From NCBI GenBank assembly GCA_036784855.1, contig JAZDSV010000089.1:1-34985 (forward strand): a stretch of 34,985 nucleotides of DNA, written 5' to 3'. The notes under the pieces are model-generated. The model saw only the letters and a program-made list of their open reading frames with translations, ran no database searches and was not told where the DNA came from. This stretch comes from Aphelidium insulamus (Eukaryota > Aphelidiomycota > Aphelidea > Aphelidiaceae). How positions within the stretch are numbered: the stretch's first letter is position 1; each line of letters starts with the position of its first letter. Below are positions 30,600 through 34,985 of this stretch, in pieces. The position numbers and the translations under genes were made by a program.

Positions 30600-31430
30600 A
30601 TATGCAGAGACAACCGCTATCTAACAACGCAAAACATAATGACCGTGGCAGAGGCAAACATTGCAGCAGCCGGCAGCGGTCAAAGAAACCTCTACGCCTA
30701 GCCCACCACTACAGCCGCCGCGGATGCCGACCACATTGCACTGGCCAATGCCGGTTCCAGATGGAGGGTACTGTAGGTGCCGCGACCATGTCTGACTACC
30801 GCCGCACCAGGCACGCGTGCTGTCGTGCTGAAAGTTCAAACCGAGGTACCTGCCATCACATACTACCACTACTTCCGCCTCACTAACAGATGGTGCCGGT
30901 GGATGCTGTCTCCGTGCAGTGGTGGTACCAGCAGCAACAGCAGCGACCAGGGCAACAGGACCGGGCGCTGCCAATGCCACCGACGAGGACGCACCGCGCC
31001 TGGACAGGTTCGCTACTCGCCCGACTAGCTGTGTTGTGCAGCGCGTTCCGGCCACAGCAAGACTACTGCGTCATGGCACCGCGACTGCTGCCGACTAAAC
31101 ACTGGTGGTGGCAGTGCCAATAATGCCAACGGCATCGGTGGCCGACACGCTGATCACCCTGTACGGCAATGGTCGCGACCGATGTGGAAGACATGCTTTC
31201 GCGGGCTGTTTGGACTAGATAGCGGTACTGGCACACGCAGCAACTGGCAAGGTGTCACGGGGCAGGATATGGCGGTGCAGCAGCGTGGCTGGAGTCAGTT
31301 GCCGCACGATCTGCTTCTTTGCCGGCAGTGTGCACGCGGCATACAGTGCGTGGGGTCAGCTGTTGGTGGAGCGGCAGTTGCGGCAACTGTCCTTCTAGTT
31401 GCCGTGCTTAATATACGTTTAATGTGACGC
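30600..31430. other. unassigned GC-rich block, possibly coding
   Basis: Composition resembles the neighbouring damaged genes and short frames are open on both strands (a 144-codon minus-strand frame at 30621-31055 and several plus-strand ones). The plus-strand segment SVADTLITLYGNGRD near 31.14 kb reads like a helix-forming protein piece. No family is recognised and the strand is uncertain. Confidence 0.3.
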
Positions 31431-31824
31431 TGCTAATATGTGCCTCCCTCATAACAGAGCATGTGGCACCTACAGCCATAACCGCAAGACAAGGTCATCG
31501 GTACATGGGCAGGTAAAGTGTCCATACAGAGGCACTGCTAGTATTGTATTGAGTATTGTGTGGCGATGTTCGCTGTGGACATGGAAGCGGTCAAATGTGC
31601 TTTTTAACCATAAACGCAATCACCTTTGTTCTGTGCAATATTATACTACCGTTGAAATAAATTGACAGTAATCTTATTTCACCTTCTGGCCTGCTACCGA
31701 CGGGCGCAGGATCCATCCTATCAGCTTCGGGGTGGAAGGGGTGGATAAAACGCACGGTCACGCTGTTCTTGATTAACTGGTGCATTGGGTGCTGCGTATT
31801 GGGTGAGACATTATTTTCATGCTA
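31431..31824. other. intergenic, nothing recognised
   Basis: About 390 bp between two unassigned blocks. No repeat, RNA gene or conserved frame is seen. Confidence 0.4.
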
Positions 31825-32545
31825 TTAGCGCACGGCATACCATATGATGACACTCCGCCGGCTACGTGGAGCGTCCACCGGAGTGCGATTATCAAGCGAC
31901 ATTTTGTCAAAACGAGCATGATTAATGCCTTGCTTCCGAATAATTGAAGTCTTTCTCGCTCCCGACGCTATCTCTCTGCGTTCAAGATCTCTGCGCGCTT
32001 GCTCTCGTTGCGCGCTTGTCTTGCGTTCTTTCTCTTCTTTCACGGCTTTTTCTTTTCTCTCGCGCAATATTTTTTCGTCCACATAGCCTCGAATTTCTTT
32101 CTTGCCTGTCTATTCGAATTGTAAACTGCCAGCAGATGCCAAGAAAAAATTATCTTTTAGAGAATATAACTTTCAGCGCCTGCGAGACCGAGATAAGCAA
32201 TCTCGCACTTTGCAAAACAGTGTAGCTGACTTACTTACCCTGTTTGGCATCTGAGGTGACATCATGACTTTTACCTCGAATTCTAGCACCAAGTTATGAT
32301 TTTACCATTCCCTCGTTATCTGACGGCATATAAAATTCGACATAATAAATTTTCTTGATGTCCATGTCCCACTCTGCAGGAAAATATATAAGATTTTGGT
32401 GGCTATCGTCGTAATCGACATGAAAACGATCGACCATTGCCGCAGAAAAAAAAGTGCGAGTTACTCTCGGTGTTCGTGATACTTGGGGCAACAGTTTAAT
32501 AGATGGCGACAAATTCAGAATTGAGTTGCTCCATAGATCGTACAT
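31825..32545 (-). CDS. unidentified protein with a charged coiled-coil C terminus
   Basis: Two minus-strand open segments lie about 210 bp apart. The upstream one (32545-32294) encodes a mixed alpha/beta-looking peptide with LIYFPAEWDMDIKKIYYVEF. The downstream one (32082-31825) encodes a highly charged helix rich in Lys, Glu and Arg (EEKERKTSAQREQARRDLER), then a basic tail with TPVDAPRSRRSV. They may be exons of one gene, since a GTAAGT donor occurs between them near 32.24 kb, but I could not fix the acceptor. The sequence is AT-richer than other genes here. No domain is recognised. Confidence 0.35.
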
Positions 32546-33310
32546 TAATCAACATATATCAAACCATTGACATCTAAACATACCTTGCATGTAAAGCGAA
32601 ATAAGTTCAATTTGCCAGGTCCATAATGTACTAATCATATTTGAGATCGTGAGATGATAAATCGCAGGCCAAATTGGCGCTTTTGATAGGACGGCAATGA
32701 TTTATGAATGATGAATACAGCACCTCGTCTGCATACAAGGAGCGCGCCTGACGCAAATCACTGGTATCACCTTTTTTGTCTGGAGTCTACGTCTACGCGA
32801 AAACAAGACTCGATGCAAGAAAATCGCCTACTACAAGCACTGCGAAGATGTGCATTGCAGTCAAACTGTTCAAGTGAAAGATTTTCGCCCCTTGCGTATA
32901 TGTGGGCCGTGATGATTGGATAGTCTGAAATTGTATCTGCATCTGGGATGGACGCGGCAGTACAGCTGGTCGATAAAGTCTGTAACGATAAATACTCAAG
33001 GTCGTCAGGAAACTGTAACGGTGTTAAATGGACAGTAATCTTGTCGAACTGAACACGAATCGATTTTTCAAATACTTTGTGCGGTACCAGCAGATATCAG
33101 TTTCTTCATTGACGATAGAATTCCTGACGCAACTGAAAGCGCAACAACAGAGTTATATCTCGATGAGCACCTCAGGTTACCGCTTCCCAGATTTTAAGAT
33201 CCTCTCTAACCATGTCCCACCAAATGCCGACATCACCTTGAAAGATTTTACGGTAGGTACATTTTAATACGCGTGGCGCAGCCAGAAAATTCGCCATACG
33301 AATAACCCGC
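32546..33310. other. AT-rich region with one open plus-strand segment
   Basis: A 79-codon plus-strand frame at 33028-33267 includes SSLTIEFLTQLKAQQQSYIS and a Pro/Asp-containing tail, followed by a possible donor GTAGGT at 33253; it could be an exon of an unknown gene. The rest shows no conserved frame. Composition matches the AT-rich minus-strand block next to it. Confidence 0.3.
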
Positions 33311-33512
33311 ATGCTCCGCACCGCAGCTAATCACCGCAACTCGCGTACGCCATGCTCTCCCTTGCTCGTAGTAGGTGTTTCTGCCTCCATTTCCGCCCAT
33401 GCTGAATGCTGCATGCATCAAGTCTGCATTTGACCCACACCTCTTCCGCAACTCAAAAAGGCGCACGGGGTCGACAGAGCTGGCTTTTGTCATCCGTGAA
33501 ATTACCTGGTAA

Positions 33513-33546
<34 letters not shown>

Positions 33547-34985
33547 ATGTCGCTTGCTTATGTGTGGACGCGCGGCGGCGTGCTGGTATCACTTATCGTG
33601 CGTTATCCCAACGTCCCCAATCTGCAGCATCGTGCTCCACGTCAGGCGGCAAGGTTGTTAAGTGGACAAAGAGCCATCTGGCTACATCAAAGCGTGCGAC
33701 GGTGGCGCATCCGTCTCGTTCCGATTGAGCGCGAATGGCACTCGACGTCAATTCGGGCCTTATCGCGCAGCACTCTCGACACCGGATGCCAGTCAAAGGC
33801 GGGTGATTTGCATCCGGGTGGACTTGCAGGAAGTGGAGGCGCTAGCATGCTCATGACATACAAATACAGTTGGCTGTATTTTAGCTGGAATTTGATTATG
33901 ATTTATGTGCTAGGCGCCGTGGTCCGTGTCCCGTTTAGTGGTAACCATTTAAACTAACAACTGCTTATTGATCACCCGCACTACAGGGCCAAGGGCGACG
34001 CTGCCATCGATCCCAAACATTATTCCGTCAGAGTTGGTACGTACTCGCCGGTATACCATGGAGCTGTGTCAAAGGTAAGGCTGTTTTACATGTTAATCCC
34101 ATTGCATCTGTTCTGAACTTAAGAAAATTTTATCGAGGACCGGGAATCGACGTACACTGCTGCTGATATGGGCTCGTCGCCGTGAAATGTCGTGGTTATG
34201 ACACCGCCATGGTCATATGATGTCAGCCTCACTGGCGTGTCAGGCGGAAGCCAGTGTCGCAGGGGCGGGTGTGCGTGGCGCAATGAAGCCGCTGGTTTGG
34301 GGTGTTTATGGCGTAGAGAGTTCTTGATGTTTCCCGAAGGTGAAAGCTACTGCCTGGACGGTGAGCGTCTTCAAGATCTCCGGTAATCATTGTGCAGGTT
34401 TCGCAGCAGCATTGGCCTGGGCGTACGCTTTACACTTGTTGCCATCTGGTCTGGATTAACTTGTCATGATGCAGGGCACGATTTTTTGAGCAGCATGGCG
34501 CAGGTTATTGGTGTTATTGAACGGGACGCTGCCGTCTACAATGAACATGAGTCTGTAATCGTTATCGACGGTGAAATGTTCCGTGACGCTGGGCTGAGTA
34601 TTTTCCAAGCCTATTTGACTACAAGAACAGCACTGGCGGTCTTGTCAGCACCGACGCCAAGGTGTGCAGGAGAACCCAGCCGAGGTGCTGGAGTATGAAT
34701 ACGATATCTTGATTCCAGCGGGTATTTACATCATGCTGAATACTATTGGCGTATTCCTGAATGCGCTGCAGCATGGGCGTGATAATAAGACCCAATATGC
34801 CGCATCCATTGAGATTGTGGAGAGGGTGCCAGCGGACCTCGGCACCTACAGCACACACCTTATCTAAGTCAAACAGAACGTGGTCATCATTCCGGGCATG
34901 TTGTTGAATGCTGGTGGGGTGTGTAATGTTATCACTACTACAGACTCATCACTTGCGCATAAGTGACTGTTTCGTACTTTGAATG
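33311..34985 (+). CDS. glutamate dehydrogenase, GLUD type, frame heavily interrupted, 3' end outside window
   Basis: GDH converts glutamate to 2-oxoglutarate and ammonia with NAD(P), normally in mitochondria; the likely N terminus MLRTAANHRNSRTP from the ATG at 33311 looks like a presequence. Ordered blocks: YIKAC, a YRAQHSRHR-type substrate segment (33.75-33.79 kb), DLQEVEALA then MTYKY (33.82-33.87 kb), VPFSG and AKG across a 46-nt intron (33941-33986), IDPKHYSV (34.0 kb), YTMELCQ-type residues, a 49-nt intron (34075-34123), GPGIDV and AADMGSS (34.14-34.17 kb), NEAAGLG and REFL (34.29-34.33 kb), AQVIGVIERDAAVYNEH (34.5 kb), EYDILIPA (34.7 kb), NVVIIPGMLLNAGGV (34.88-34.92 kb). Frames shift repeatedly between blocks. 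A TG microsatellite lies in the first, poorly resolved intron. Confidence 0.84.
33515..33544. repeat. (GT)15 microsatellite
   Basis: Thirty bases of alternating GT, beginning six bases after a GTAAAA donor-like sequence, so probably inside the first intron of the glutamate dehydrogenase gene. Confidence 0.97.

Noticed and set aside
30621-31055. 144-codon minus-strand frame as a gene
   Set aside because: Composition is that of a shadow frame in GC-rich sequence and no motif is recognisable; it is kept only as part of an unassigned block.
22000-34985. Reading the right third as a block of dead genes
   Set aside because: Conserved residues survive while single-base losses dominate, which fits consensus error better.

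Overview
This is nuclear DNA of a gene-dense eukaryote, most likely a unicellular one. Every recognisable gene is eukaryotic: the BMS1 GTPase, a SWI/SNF ATPase, the PP2A activator PTPA, a METTL18-type histidine methyltransferase, a DHHC acyltransferase and a zinc-finger MetAP1. Introns are very short (mostly 41-57 nt), often with a CTAAC branch site close to the acceptor, and at least two use a GC donor. Intergenic gaps in the best part of the window are about 80-270 bp. I cannot name the lineage: the gene set fits a protist (holozoan, stramenopile or similar) as well as anything.

Layout. 0.1-4.1 kb: BMS1 (minus). 4.3-5.3 kb: METTL18/HPM1-like (minus), whose upstream flank is a 0.7 kb array of 94-bp tandem repeats. 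6.2-7.4 kb: SLC35E3-like transporter (minus). 7.7-8.0 kb: a small gag-type retroelement fossil. 8.3-9.8 kb: a cytochrome P450 (minus), head to head with an HSL-family lipase (9.96-11.7 kb, plus). 11.8-13.4 kb: PTPA (minus), then a 102-bp inverted repeat and a secreted Cys-rich protein (plus). 14.5-15.1 kb: DHHC palmitoyltransferase (plus). 15.2-17.0 kb: App1-type phosphatidate phosphatase whose catalytic motif is split by an intron (plus). 17.1-20.9 kb: seven-exon Snf2/Sth1/Brahma ATPase without a bromodomain (minus). 21.6-22.8 kb: phosphatidylinositol phosphate kinase (plus), followed by a broken partial second copy. 23.3-35 kb: MetAP1 (27.6-28.9), a NUP37-like WD40 protein (29.3-30.5), a GLUD-type glutamate dehydrogenase running off the right edge (33.3-35.0), and blocks I could not assign.

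Reading frames between about 7.4 and 21.9 kb are clean (apart from one shift in the secreted protein). BMS1, METTL18 and the SLC35 gene carry one to five frame breaks each, and everything right of 22 kb is broken every few dozen codons. In the genes I could recognise there, conserved catalytic residues mostly survive while single bases are missing, often from short homopolymers. I therefore read most of the damage as consensus error in a weakly covered part of the assembly, not as a graveyard of pseudogenes. This is inference and would be settled by read mapping.

Functionally the window is a housekeeping neighbourhood (ribosome assembly, ribosomal-protein methylation, N-terminal methionine removal, chromatin remodelling, phosphatase activation) mixed with lipid genes (P450, lipase, phosphatidate phosphatase, PIP kinase, protein acyltransferase). 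The most unusual sequence-level theme is local inverted duplications: perfect or near-perfect hairpins of 15-37 bp per arm in the repeat array, between PTPA and the secreted protein, and twice inside the PIP kinase coding sequence.
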